Under the pieces are notes generated by a model. It had not been told where the DNA came from. It saw only the letters and a list, made by a program, of their open reading frames with translations, and ran no database searches. Below are positions 6,787 to 13,173 of a DNA stretch of 31,108 nt, in pieces (position 1 is the stretch's first letter; each line of letters begins with the position of its first letter). A program made the position numbers and the translations under genes. The DNA is from a virus: the IMG/VR virus record IMGVR_UViG_3300037258_001226, positions 1 to 31,108 of that record, one strand, 5' to 3'.

Positions 6787-8175
6787 ATGACCGACACCGC
6801 CCCGCCCCCCACCCGGGCGATCGAGTACCACGACCCAGCCGGCCTGCTCACCGACCTGAACATCCGCGAGTCCAAACCCAACGCGGCCCTGGTCGCCAGC
6901 ATCCGTGCCCGCGGCGTCCTGGAACCCCTCGTCGGCTACCGCACCGCCGGCGGCCCCGTCCGGATCCGGCTCGGCCACCGCCGCGCCCGCGCCGCACTCG
7001 AAGCCGGCCAGCCCTACGTGCCCGTCTGGGTCGTCGCCGACGAGCAGGCCGGCGACGACGTCGACCGGATCCTGGACCAGCTCGACGAGAACACCCACCG
7101 CGAGGACGTCAGCCCGTTCGAGCAGGCCGGCGCCGTCACCCAGCTGCTCGACCTCGGCCTGTCGGTCGCGGAGGTCCGCAAACGGACCCGGCTGCCCGCC
7201 GCCACCGTCAAAGCCGCCCGGGCCGTCAAGGCCTCACCAGCCGCGGCCGCGGCCGCGGCGAAGAACAGCTGGCTGACCCTGGAACACGCCGCCGGCATCG
7301 CCGAGTTCGACGGCGACCAGGCCGCCTGCGGGCAGCTGCTGTCCGCCGCCCAGATGGGCGACGGCCAGTTCCAGCACCAGCTGCAGCGGCTCCGCGACGA
7401 CCGCCACCAGGCCGCCGCCCGCGCCACCCTCGCCGCCGGCCTCACCGCCGCGGGCCTGCTGATCCTGGACACCTCACCCCGCGAGCACCGGCTGTCCTGG
7501 CTCGCCGGGCCCGGCGGCGAACCACTCACCGCGGACACCCACCAGGCCTGCCCCGGCCACGCCGCGACCCTGGCCAGCACCTGGAACGCCGACACCGGCG
7601 CCGCGGTCTGGGTACCCAGCTACTGCTGCACCAACCCGGAAACCAACGGCCACACCCAGCTCGCCGGCAGCGGCAGCAAGATCGCGGACATCGAGGAGGA
7701 ACGCCAGGCGCGCCGCGAGGTCCTCGACGGCAACAAAGCATGGCGCGCCGCCGAAACCGTCCGCCGCGCCTGGCTCGCCGAGCTGGCCGCCCGCAAGAAC
7801 GCCCCAGACGGCGCGCTGCGGTTCGTCATCGAATCCCTGGCCCGCGGCGACGGCGAGATCCACCGCGCCCTGGCCGGCTCCCAGCCTGTCGCCTGCCAGC
7901 TCCTCGGCCTGCCCGAGCCAGCCGGCAAGTTCGGCACCGTCACCCCGGAACTGGCCGGGCTCACCCAGGCCGCGGACACCCGCCGGCTGCTCACCATCGC
8001 CCTGGCCATCGTCCTGGGCGCCTACGAAGACGAAACCGGCGTCCATATCTGGCGCAACCCGAAAGCCCACCCCACCACCGCCCGGTACCTGGCCACCATC
8101 GCCAGCTGGGGCTACCACCTGTCCGACATCGAGCAGACCCTCGTCGACGCCCACACGGAGACCACCAATGCCTGA
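6787..8175 (+). CDS. ParB-family DNA-binding protein
   Basis: A 462-residue protein. Residues ~10-100 form the ParB/Srx N-terminal domain, with RGVLEPLVGYR (~42-52) and GHRRARAA (63-70, the GERRxRA-like box). ENTHREDVSPFEQA (101-114) is the classic ENxxRxxLxPxExA motif and is followed by a helix-turn-helix (~116-145). The ~300-residue C-terminal part is not that of chromosomal ParB; it includes a His/Cys segment (ACPGHAATLAS, SYCCTNPETNGH) that may bind metal. Chromosomal and plasmid ParB proteins bind parS and CTP. Here no ParA is present in the window, but four parS-like sites lie ~660 bases downstream. A role in partition or as a regulator are both possible. First gene after a terminator. 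Confidence 0.85.
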   Translation: MTDTAPPPTRAIEYHDPAGLLTDLNIRESKPNAALVASIRARGVLEPLVGYRTAGGPVRIRLGHRRARAALEAGQPYVPVWVVADEQAGDDVDRILDQLDENTHREDVSPFEQAGAVTQLLDLGLSVAEVRKRTRLPAATVKAARAVKASPAAAAAAAKNSWLTLEHAAGIAEFDGDQAACGQLLSAAQMGDGQFQHQLQRLRDDRHQAAARATLAAGLTAAGLLILDTSPREHRLSWLAGPGGEPLTADTHQACPGHAATLASTWNADTGAAVWVPSYCCTNPETNGHTQLAGSGSKIADIEEERQARREVLDGNKAWRAAETVRRAWLAELAARKNAPDGALRFVIESLARGDGEIHRALAGSQPVACQLLGLPEPAGKFGTVTPELAGLTQAADTRRLLTIALAIVLGAYEDETGVHIWRNPKAHPTTARYLATIASWGYHLSDIEQTLVDAHTETTNA

Positions 8176-8596
8176 GCACGCACCCGGCACCCGGCTCATG
8201 CTGCCCCTGGAGGCCCGCCAGCACGCCCAGCCGTGCCCGGCCTGCCAAGGCTCCGGAGTGACCGGCGAGCACTACACGATGCCAGCCGGCCAGCACACGA
8301 TCGCCCTCGACGTGATCTGCCCGTCCTGCGGCGGCTGCGGCAACGGCGACCCGAACCACCCCGGCTGCGAAGCCACCTGGCACGCCAGCAACGAGCCCGG
8401 CGACTACGACCCGTACGACCGGGATGACGACGACGAGGATGGCCCCGGTACCGGGGAGCCGGCCTGCTTCTCCTGCCAGACAGGCCGCGGCTGGTGGCCC
8501 GCCCAGGGTTTCGCTGGCGAAGGCGACGACACGGTGATGCACCTGCTCCGCATGCCATGCGGATGCTCGCAGGACCGGCTCGTCGAGGTGCCATGA
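8168..8596 (+). CDS. Cysteine-rich zinc-binding protein
   Basis: A 142-residue protein overlapping the ParB gene by 8 bases. CPACQGSGVTG (residues ~23-33) and CPSCGGCGNG (~51-60) resemble the CxxCxGxG repeats of DnaJ zinc-finger domains. A further CFSCQTGRGW and CGCSQDR follow after a very acidic linker (DPYDRDDDDED). The protein likely binds two zinc ions. No J-domain is attached. The stop overlaps the next start (ATGA at 8593-8596). Function unknown. Confidence 0.65.
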   Translation: MPEHAPGTRLMLPLEARQHAQPCPACQGSGVTGEHYTMPAGQHTIALDVICPSCGGCGNGDPNHPGCEATWHASNEPGDYDPYDRDDDDEDGPGTGEPACFSCQTGRGWWPAQGFAGEGDDTVMHLLRMPCGCSQDRLVEVP

Positions 8597-8829
8597 CCGT
8601 CCCAGAGCCGATGTGGCGGCCGCCGGTGCCAGCTGATGACGACTACCTGACCGCCAGGGCGCTGGCCGCCGAGCGGTACTCATTCCAGCCGCTGATCATG
8701 GCCGCGATGCTCGTAGCGCCGCAGCACCTGTCCGCAGCGCTCATGAAGTCATACCCCGGCCTGGCGGCCATCCTTCGGGCCAATTACAGTGCCCCAGGCT
8801 CCTACAGCAGCCCGGCGAGTGGCCAATGA
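8593..8829 (+). CDS. Small hypothetical protein
   Basis: A 78-residue protein starting at the ATG in the ATGA overlap with the previous gene. It reads as a mostly helical protein (DDDYLTARALAAERYSFQPL, IMAAMLVAPQHLSAALM), with a Ser/Pro-rich C-terminus. The hydrophobic stretch is short and amphipathic rather than a clear transmembrane segment. Its stop overlaps the next start (ATGA at 8826-8829). Unknown function. Confidence 0.5.
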   Translation: MTVPEPMWRPPVPADDDYLTARALAAERYSFQPLIMAAMLVAPQHLSAALMKSYPGLAAILRANYSAPGSYSSPASGQ

Positions 8830-9086
8830 GTAAAGGCGATGTTTCACGGGAAACAGTTTCACGTGAAACGCCCAGGCTAACCGTCGTTCCACGTGAAACA
8901 GTTTCACGTGAAACTGGCTATGAGCAGGATAAAGAATGCTCACGGTGCCGCTGCCTGATGCCAGCCGACCGCACACAGAGATACTGCCCCGACTGCCACA
9001 CCGACTACATGCGTGAGTGGCGGGAACGCACCAAGGTCACCGCCAAAGACCGCAGGCTCCTGCAGCAGCTGAAAGGGCGCCAGTGA
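8826..9086 (+). CDS. Zinc-ribbon protein whose N-terminus is encoded by parS sites
   Basis: An 86-residue protein in an ATGA overlap. Residues 6-30 are built from a five-residue period (VSRET at 6-10, 11-15 and 26-30, VPRET at 21-25), each produced by a parS-like palindrome. After this comes CSRCRCLMPADRTQRYCPDCHTDYM, a CxxC...CxxC zinc ribbon, and a basic helix (REWRERTKVTAKDRRLLQQLKG). The zinc ribbon is probably the functional protein, with the N-terminal segment imposed by the DNA sites. The stop overlaps a GTG start (GTGA at 9083-9086). Confidence 0.65.
   Translation: MSKGDVSRETVSRETPRLTVVPRETVSRETGYEQDKECSRCRCLMPADRTQRYCPDCHTDYMREWRERTKVTAKDRRLLQQLKGRQ
8840..8915. other. Cluster of four parS-type centromere sites
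   Basis: Four palindromes match the chromosomal parS consensus TGTTNCACGTGAAACA. Site 1 (8840-8855, TGTTTCACGGGAAACA) has one mismatch. Sites 2 (core 8856-8869) and 4 (core 8901-8914) contain the perfect 14-mer GTTTCACGTGAAAC. Site 3 (core 8886-8899) is GTTCCACGTGAAAC. Core starts are at 8841, 8856, 8886 and 8901, so all are on a 15-base lattice with one slot empty. They probably bind the ParB of this element, the host ParB, or both. Confidence 0.85.
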
Positions 9087-9314
9087 GCGGCCGCGGCCCG
9101 AAGATCGTGCGGGCCTACCGGCCGGCCTACAACGCTGCGATACGCGCTGGGTGGACTGTCGAGCTGACCGGAGGCAGCCACCTGCGGTGGCGGCCAGTTT
9201 GTTATCACGCCCAGCACACCCAACCACCCGAATGGAATTGGCGTCGCCCGCGACCTCGCACGGCTACGCCGCGCTGGCCTCGAATGGGGTCAGCGGATGA
9301 AAGGAAGACCATGA
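9083..9314 (+). pseudogene. HicA-like (YcfA-type) small protein, frameshifted
   Basis: Starting at the GTG of a GTGA overlap, the first frame gives KIVRAYRPAYNAAIRAGWTVELTGGSHLRWRP, the N-terminal half of a HicA-like dsRBD-fold protein. The second half is in the +1 frame from ~9195: QFVITPSTPNHPNGIGVARD followed by LARLRRAGLEW, then TGA at 9312-9314. The two halves join to a normal family pattern (GW..x..GSHLRW...VITPSTP...), so an indel near 9195-9200 has split the gene, or the base call is wrong. The second-frame stop makes the usual ATGA overlap with the next start, supporting this reading. No HicB antitoxin is adjacent, so calling it a toxin is not justified. Confidence 0.65.
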
Positions 9315-9655
9315 CCGCTCGCCGTGCACTCAACGTGCTCGCTAAGTGGCGCAACCACTTCGCCGGATGGCAACTGGGAACGCGCCTGGACACTGACCCG
9401 GAGTTCCTGGCCGTCAGAGATCACCGTGAGCTGTCGATCCTGCTGCGCGTCGAGATGACGGCGCTGACCGGCGTCCTGCTCCGTAAGGGCATCATGACCC
9501 TCACCGAATTCGACGCCGCGATGGAGCGCGAAGCTGACCTTCTGAACAAGGACTACGAGCAGCGCTGGCCAGGTATTACCGCCTCGCCTATAGGCCTGAA
9601 TTACGACGTCGCGCGTATCCAGCAGGCCGGCTGGATGAAGAACTGGCGGCCATGA
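9311..9655 (+). CDS. Hypothetical helical protein
   Basis: A 114-residue protein. The ATG at 9311 is chosen over the longer same-frame reading because it overlaps the stop of the frameshifted HicA-like gene (ATGA). The sequence is helical: ALNVLAKWRNHFAGWQLGTR, then LLRVEMTALTGVLLRKGIM, EFDAAMEREADLLNKDYEQ and AGWMKNWRP. No metal site or signal peptide. G+C is slightly lower than in neighbours. It overlaps the next gene by ATGA. Unknown function. Confidence 0.6.
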   Translation: MTARRALNVLAKWRNHFAGWQLGTRLDTDPEFLAVRDHRELSILLRVEMTALTGVLLRKGIMTLTEFDAAMEREADLLNKDYEQRWPGITASPIGLNYDVARIQQAGWMKNWRP

Positions 9656-10113
9656 TGTCCGCTGAGACAGGGTGCGAAGCGGCACCCCGCGACGGCCGCG
9701 AGCACGGCGGCCCGGTTGCCGGGTATGTGCGGGTGTGCCCGGCCGGGCACACCCGCCACGGAACAGCCTGCAAGTCCTGCTCCGGTAACGGCGCCGTGCT
9801 GTGCACTGAATGCCCGCCCGACAGCCCGGCCATCCTGGTCGCCGCCGCGGTGTTCGACGCCATCGTGCACGAAGAATGGCCCCGCCGTGACCTGGCCGAC
9901 AAGCTCATGTCGCTGGTCCTGGCCAGCTGCGCCTGCGACAGCTGCAAGCCGTACATGGTCGCCACGATCAACAGCCTCCTGGGCCCGGCCGCCCAGCCGT
10001 CGATCACCTGCCCGTCCTGCAGCAAGACCAGCTACAACCCCAACGATGTGCGCGAGCGGTACTGCGGGAACTGCCACCTGTTCCACTACCAGATGCCCGT
10101 CCAGAATGCCTAA
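9652..10113 (+). CDS. Multi-Cys zinc-ribbon protein
   Basis: A 153-residue protein with three Cys clusters: CPAGHTRHGTACKSCSGNG (about residues 29-47), CACDSCKPYM (mid-protein), and a C-terminal CPSCSKTSYNPNDVRERYCGNC ribbon, a form that recurs in actinobacterial and phage proteins. The middle section is helical (VAAAVFDAIVHEEWPRRDLADKLM). It probably binds two or more zinc ions; DNA or RNA contact is a guess. It overlaps the HNH gene downstream by 8 bases. Confidence 0.65.
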   Translation: MMSAETGCEAAPRDGREHGGPVAGYVRVCPAGHTRHGTACKSCSGNGAVLCTECPPDSPAILVAAAVFDAIVHEEWPRRDLADKLMSLVLASCACDSCKPYMVATINSLLGPAAQPSITCPSCSKTSYNPNDVRERYCGNCHLFHYQMPVQNA

Positions 10114-10408
10114 GCGGATCTGCATTGCATGCCGCCACCTGTTCGACATGGCCACGGTCAAGGGTGAACGGTGCCCGGCTTGCCGGCGGGAAAAGGACGC
10201 TGAGCGCGGGACGACCGCTGAGCGCGGGTACGGCGCCGCGCACCAGCATGAGCGCACCGAGCGGCTCGCGGCATGGTCGCCGGGCGACCCGTGTGCCTGG
10301 TGCAGGCAGCCGATGTGGGACGCCAGCAGGATCCAGCTGGGCCACCGGCAGGGCAAGCGGGGGTACCGGGGCCTGGAGCATGACACTTGCAATGAGGGCC
10401 ACCGCTGA
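10106..10408 (+). CDS. HNH endonuclease
   Basis: A 100-residue protein. Two zinc-binding Cys pairs (CIACRHLF, CPACRREK) precede the HNH core: RGYGAAHQHERTERLAAW, CAWCRQPM, then IQLGHRQGKRGYRGLEHDTCN. The two His and the Asn are placed as in phage HNH nucleases, although the usual LDH is LGH here. HNH proteins beside terminase genes assist DNA cleavage during packaging in HK97-like phages; the position 300 bases before the small terminase fits that role. The start overlaps the preceding gene. Confidence 0.85.
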   Translation: MPKRICIACRHLFDMATVKGERCPACRREKDAERGTTAERGYGAAHQHERTERLAAWSPGDPCAWCRQPMWDASRIQLGHRQGKRGYRGLEHDTCNEGHR

Positions 10409-10433
10409 CACACGCACGCGGCCGCGGTTTTTT
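10401..10433 (+). terminator. Weak candidate terminator with T6 tract
   Basis: ACCGC (10401-10405) can pair with GCGGT near 10424-10428, enclosing a NotI-site palindrome (10418-10425). The stem is followed by a run of six T. The stem is short, so this is only a candidate, but it is the only T-tract of this kind seen between genes here. Confidence 0.3.
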
Positions 10434-10450
10434 AGGGAGGCCTAGCACCT

Positions 10451-10543
10451 ATGACCCGCTCCATCCAAACCTTCCCCCCCGGTACCACGGCCGGCCATTT
10501 TTCCGGGGCCACGCTCACCCTCCGCGACCGGTCCCGCCGGTGA
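10451..10543 (+). CDS. Tiny 30-residue protein or coupling leader
   Basis: An ATG 10 bases after a good AGGGAGG ribosome site opens a 30-residue frame (MTRSIQTFPPGTTAGHF, then SGATLTLRDRSRR). It ends in TGA overlapping the GTG start of the next gene (GTGA at 10540-10543). The ribosome site and overlap argue it is translated, perhaps mainly to load ribosomes on the downstream gene. Confidence 0.4.
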   Translation: MTRSIQTFPPGTTAGHFSGATLTLRDRSRR

Positions 10544-10740
10544 CTTTCGCCGTCGGCGACCGCGTCCGGATCGTCGACCGCACCCATCCGTGGGCCAGGC
10601 ATTCCGGCCAGATCCTCGCGCCGCTCGATGTGCCATCGGAGCCCGACCTCAAATGGGAGGTCGAACTCGACGGCTGGCTTGGGCACCGCACCGCTGTCGC
10701 CGAGGACGAGATCCGCAAGGCGCCCTGTGCCCCGCGTTAA
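10540..10740 (+). CDS. Small SH3-like barrel protein
   Basis: A 66-residue protein starting at GTG. It reads FAVGDRVRIVDRTHPWARHSGQI, then WEVELDGWLGHRTAVAEDEI. This pattern (GDRVRI...HPWAGxxG.I....WxVxLD) is a small beta-barrel of SH3/KOW type, common as single-domain proteins in actinobacterial phages. Binding partner unknown. It overlaps the next gene by 14 bases. Confidence 0.6.
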   Translation: MTFAVGDRVRIVDRTHPWARHSGQILAPLDVPSEPDLKWEVELDGWLGHRTAVAEDEIRKAPCAPR

Positions 10741-11227
10741 GAAGCTGCCGGGCCAGGCGGTCGACCCGCGCAACGGCCAGCAGGTTTCGCTGCCCGCCGA
10801 GGCCCTCGCCCGGTTCGCTCTGCCGAAGCGGTCAGACAAGCTGCCCTACGACCTGCGGACCCGGCGCATGTGGAAGGCCCTGTTCGACGACAAGCCGCTG
10901 TCGGCCGTGCTCTCGCCCGTCGACCGGGAGCTGGTGATCCGCTGGGCCCAGAGCGTGGACGACTGGATCAAGGCGCTGGAGACCGCCCGGGCCAACCCGA
11001 TCACCACGGGCAGCATGGAGCAGGACGTCGCCAGCCCCTACTTCGCGATCGCCGCCCAGGCCCTGGCCGTCGCGCAGGCCTGCGAGGCGCAGATCGGGAT
11101 CGGTGCGCTGAACCGCGCCCGGCTCGGCATCGCGATCCTGACCGAGCAGGCCTCACTAGCCGACCTGGCCGCCCGGTTCCCGGGCCCGGCGGGCGGTGAC
11201 GATGAGCCAGACCCCCGGCTCGGCTGA
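10727..11227 (+). CDS. Terminase small subunit
   Basis: A 166-residue protein, start GTG at 10727. The helical body (RRMWKALFDDKPLSAVLSPVD, RWAQSVDDWIKALETARANP, then GSMEQDVASPYFAIAAQALAVA and LNRARLGIA) matches the P27-like small terminase pattern, in which an N-terminal DNA-binding region is followed by an oligomerisation domain. The small subunit recognises phage DNA and presents it to the large subunit. It overlaps the large-subunit gene by 26 bases from the ATG at 11202, as usual for this pair. Confidence 0.8.
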   Translation: MPRVKKLPGQAVDPRNGQQVSLPAEALARFALPKRSDKLPYDLRTRRMWKALFDDKPLSAVLSPVDRELVIRWAQSVDDWIKALETARANPITTGSMEQDVASPYFAIAAQALAVAQACEAQIGIGALNRARLGIAILTEQASLADLAARFPGPAGGDDEPDPRLG

Positions 11228-12875
11228 GCAGCTGGCCGCCAGCTGCTACCCCGGCCAGCGCTTTGATCCGCCATGCCCGGACTGCGACTGGTCCCCGCGG
11301 GAGGGACAGCTGTGGCCGACCGAGGGCGCCCGGGCGGTCTGGTGGATCCAGACGTTCGTCATCTGCGGCGAGGGCGACTGGTACGGCAAGCCGATCGTCC
11401 TGCGGGCCGACCAGAAGCGGTCGCTCTACCGGTGGTACGAATACTGCGGCGGCTGCGGCCACTGGCGGTACACCCACTGGGTCCGGACCGAGGCCACCGG
11501 CGGCGGCAAGACGACCTTCATGGGCGGCATCGGCACCCTGGAAGTCGGCGGCCCGCCGGAGATATCGCCGGTCTCGCCCGACGTCGTCATGGCCGCGAAC
11601 TCCTGGGATCAGGCCAACAAGCTGTTCGGCGCCGCGTCAGTCATGTGCGGCGGGTCAGGGCGGAAGGTCCGGGAGTCGCCGCTGCGCGACTACTTCGAGG
11701 TCTACGACTCGAAGATCGTCCGCTCCGATGGCCGGCCCGGCCTGATCGAGAGGGTCGCCGCGGTGGCGGGCACGAACGAGGGCGGCCTGCCCAGCACGTT
11801 CATGTGCGACGAGGTCCACGAGCTGGGCGAGAGCGGCGAGACCGGCCGGGCCCGGATGCATGTGGTCATCGGCAAGAGCACGAACAAGCGGCAGCTGCGC
11901 TGCGAGATCCCCGTCTACGACGCCGCCGGGAAGCTGGCCGGGATCCGGGAGGTGCAGCGCGGCCCGGGCCGGATCATCGACATCTCGACGGCCGGGTTCG
12001 ACGTCGACCACTCGTTCTTCGGTGACCTGTACAAGCACGGCAAGGAGGTCCTGAAGAACCCGGAGCTGGACCCGCGGCTGCTGTTCGAGTGCTGGGAGGC
12101 CCCGCCCGGGCTGAACTTCGAGAAGCGGGAGGACCGCTACAAGGCGGTCATGGCGGCCAGCCCGGCCGCCGGGATCCTGTGGAACCCCACCGACCGGGTC
12201 AATGAGTGGCGCAACCCGAAGATGCCGACACACGAATGGGGCCGCTACTACGCCAACCGGTGGGAGAAGATCCCGGAGGACTCCTGGCTGAAGGCGAACC
12301 CGACGTCGTGGGGCAACTGCCAGGGCACGTGGGAGATCACCGGCGACGAGCCGACCGTGCTGGCCGTCGACATGTCGCTGTCCCGCGACTCGACCGCCGT
12401 CGACCAGATCGTCAAGCTGCACGACGGCCGCATCGCGGTGACCGCGAAGATCTGGTTCCCGGGCGGCGGGAAGGTCGACCACCTGGAGGTCTACAACCAC
12501 ATCAAGTCCACGGCCAGGGAACTCGGTGACCGGTTCCGCGGCCTGGTCTATGACCCGCGGTTCTTCGAGCTGCCCGCGCTGCTCCTGGAAGAGGAAGGCT
12601 TCCTGGTCATCCAGTTCGACCAGACCGCCGTGCTGATGGCCCCGGCCGTCGGCGAGACCTTCACCGCGATCATCGACGAGGTGATCGTGCATGACGGCGA
12701 CGCGGAGTTCACCCGCCAGGTCCTCGGCGCCGCCAAGCGCATGCAGGAGCGCGGCTTCACCCTCTCGAAAGGAAAATCGAAGATCAGGATCGACTCGACG
12801 GTCGCGATGTGCATGGGTGTCCACGCGATCACCCGGCTCGCACCGAAGGTCGACGTCCTGAACACGATGTGGTAA
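11202..12875 (+). CDS. Terminase large subunit
   Basis: A 557-residue packaging motor; an in-frame GTG at 11196 is an alternative start. The ATPase domain has the Walker A EATGGGKT (~97-104) and Walker B FMCDEVHE (~200-206), where the final E is catalytic. The nuclease domain has VLAVDMSLSRD (~387-396), RGLVYDPRFF (~446-455) and a C-terminal IRIDSTVAMCMGVHA with acidic metal-binding residues. Extra CPDCDW and CGGCGHW pairs near residues 25 and 82 may hold a zinc ion. It translocates and cuts DNA at the portal. Followed by a 69-base gap with an inverted repeat. Confidence 0.95.
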   Translation: MSQTPGSAEQLAASCYPGQRFDPPCPDCDWSPREGQLWPTEGARAVWWIQTFVICGEGDWYGKPIVLRADQKRSLYRWYEYCGGCGHWRYTHWVRTEATGGGKTTFMGGIGTLEVGGPPEISPVSPDVVMAANSWDQANKLFGAASVMCGGSGRKVRESPLRDYFEVYDSKIVRSDGRPGLIERVAAVAGTNEGGLPSTFMCDEVHELGESGETGRARMHVVIGKSTNKRQLRCEIPVYDAAGKLAGIREVQRGPGRIIDISTAGFDVDHSFFGDLYKHGKEVLKNPELDPRLLFECWEAPPGLNFEKREDRYKAVMAASPAAGILWNPTDRVNEWRNPKMPTHEWGRYYANRWEKIPEDSWLKANPTSWGNCQGTWEITGDEPTVLAVDMSLSRDSTAVDQIVKLHDGRIAVTAKIWFPGGGKVDHLEVYNHIKSTARELGDRFRGLVYDPRFFELPALLLEEEGFLVIQFDQTAVLMAPAVGETFTAIIDEVIVHDGDAEFTRQVLGAAKRMQERGFTLSKGKSKIRIDSTVAMCMGVHAITRLAPKVDVLNTMW

Positions 12876-12907
12876 CCGCCCAGGTTGCAGGCGGTATGCC
12901 ATCCTGT

Positions 12908-12928
12908 GTTTGTAGGTTTCCTACAAAC
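12908..12928. promoter_or_regulatory. Perfect inverted repeat, possible operator or promoter element
   Basis: GTTTGTAGG-TTT-CCTACAAAC, a 9-bp perfect inverted repeat, lies in the gap after the large terminase. It is strikingly A+T-rich for this genome. It ends 6 bases before the GGAGG ribosome site of the next gene, so it could be an operator, a -10 region or an RNA hairpin affecting translation. Confidence 0.45.
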
Positions 12929-12944
12929 CGTTCTGGAGGCCTGG

Positions 12945-13172
12945 GTGACTGCTGTCCCTGCCGTGGCCGGGCCCCGGCAGCTGCTGAAATCCGCCGCCGG
13001 TGGTACCGCCACGATCGCCGGGAAGATCACCGGCCGTGTGCTGGCCTGGTCCCGGACCGTGCCCGGGCTCGCCGGTGCCGCGCTGGTCTCCGGCGGTGTC
13101 TGGCAGGTGTTCCGGCCCGCCGGGGTCATCGTGGCTGGTGCGTTCCTGCTGATGCTCGACCGGCGGATCTAG
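12945..13172 (+). CDS. Small membrane protein
   Basis: A 75-residue protein. GTG at 12945 is preferred to the in-frame TTG at 12885 because GGAGG (12935-12939) is correctly spaced before it. Two hydrophobic segments near the C-terminus (PGLAGAALVSGGVWQVF and PAGVIVAGAFLLML) end in DRRI, giving a hairpin or two-pass membrane protein. Similar small membrane proteins sit between terminase and portal genes in actinobacterial phages; their role is unknown. Confidence 0.7.
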   Translation: MTAVPAVAGPRQLLKSAAGGTATIAGKITGRVLAWSRTVPGLAGAALVSGGVWQVFRPAGVIVAGAFLLMLDRRI

Positions 13173-13173
13173 C

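Noticed and set aside
9083-9314. Functional HicA toxin of a HicAB toxin-antitoxin system
   Set aside because: The gene is frameshifted, no HicB-like gene is adjacent, and HicA-like folds occur in non-toxin proteins.
11655-12902. 415-residue minus-strand frame opposite the large terminase
   Set aside because: Shadow of the terminase; Arg/Asp/Gly-biased composition and no recognisable domain.
12885-13172. Longer TTG-started version of the small membrane protein
   Set aside because: The added 20 residues are encoded across the inverted repeat and the well-placed GGAGG fits the GTG at 12945.
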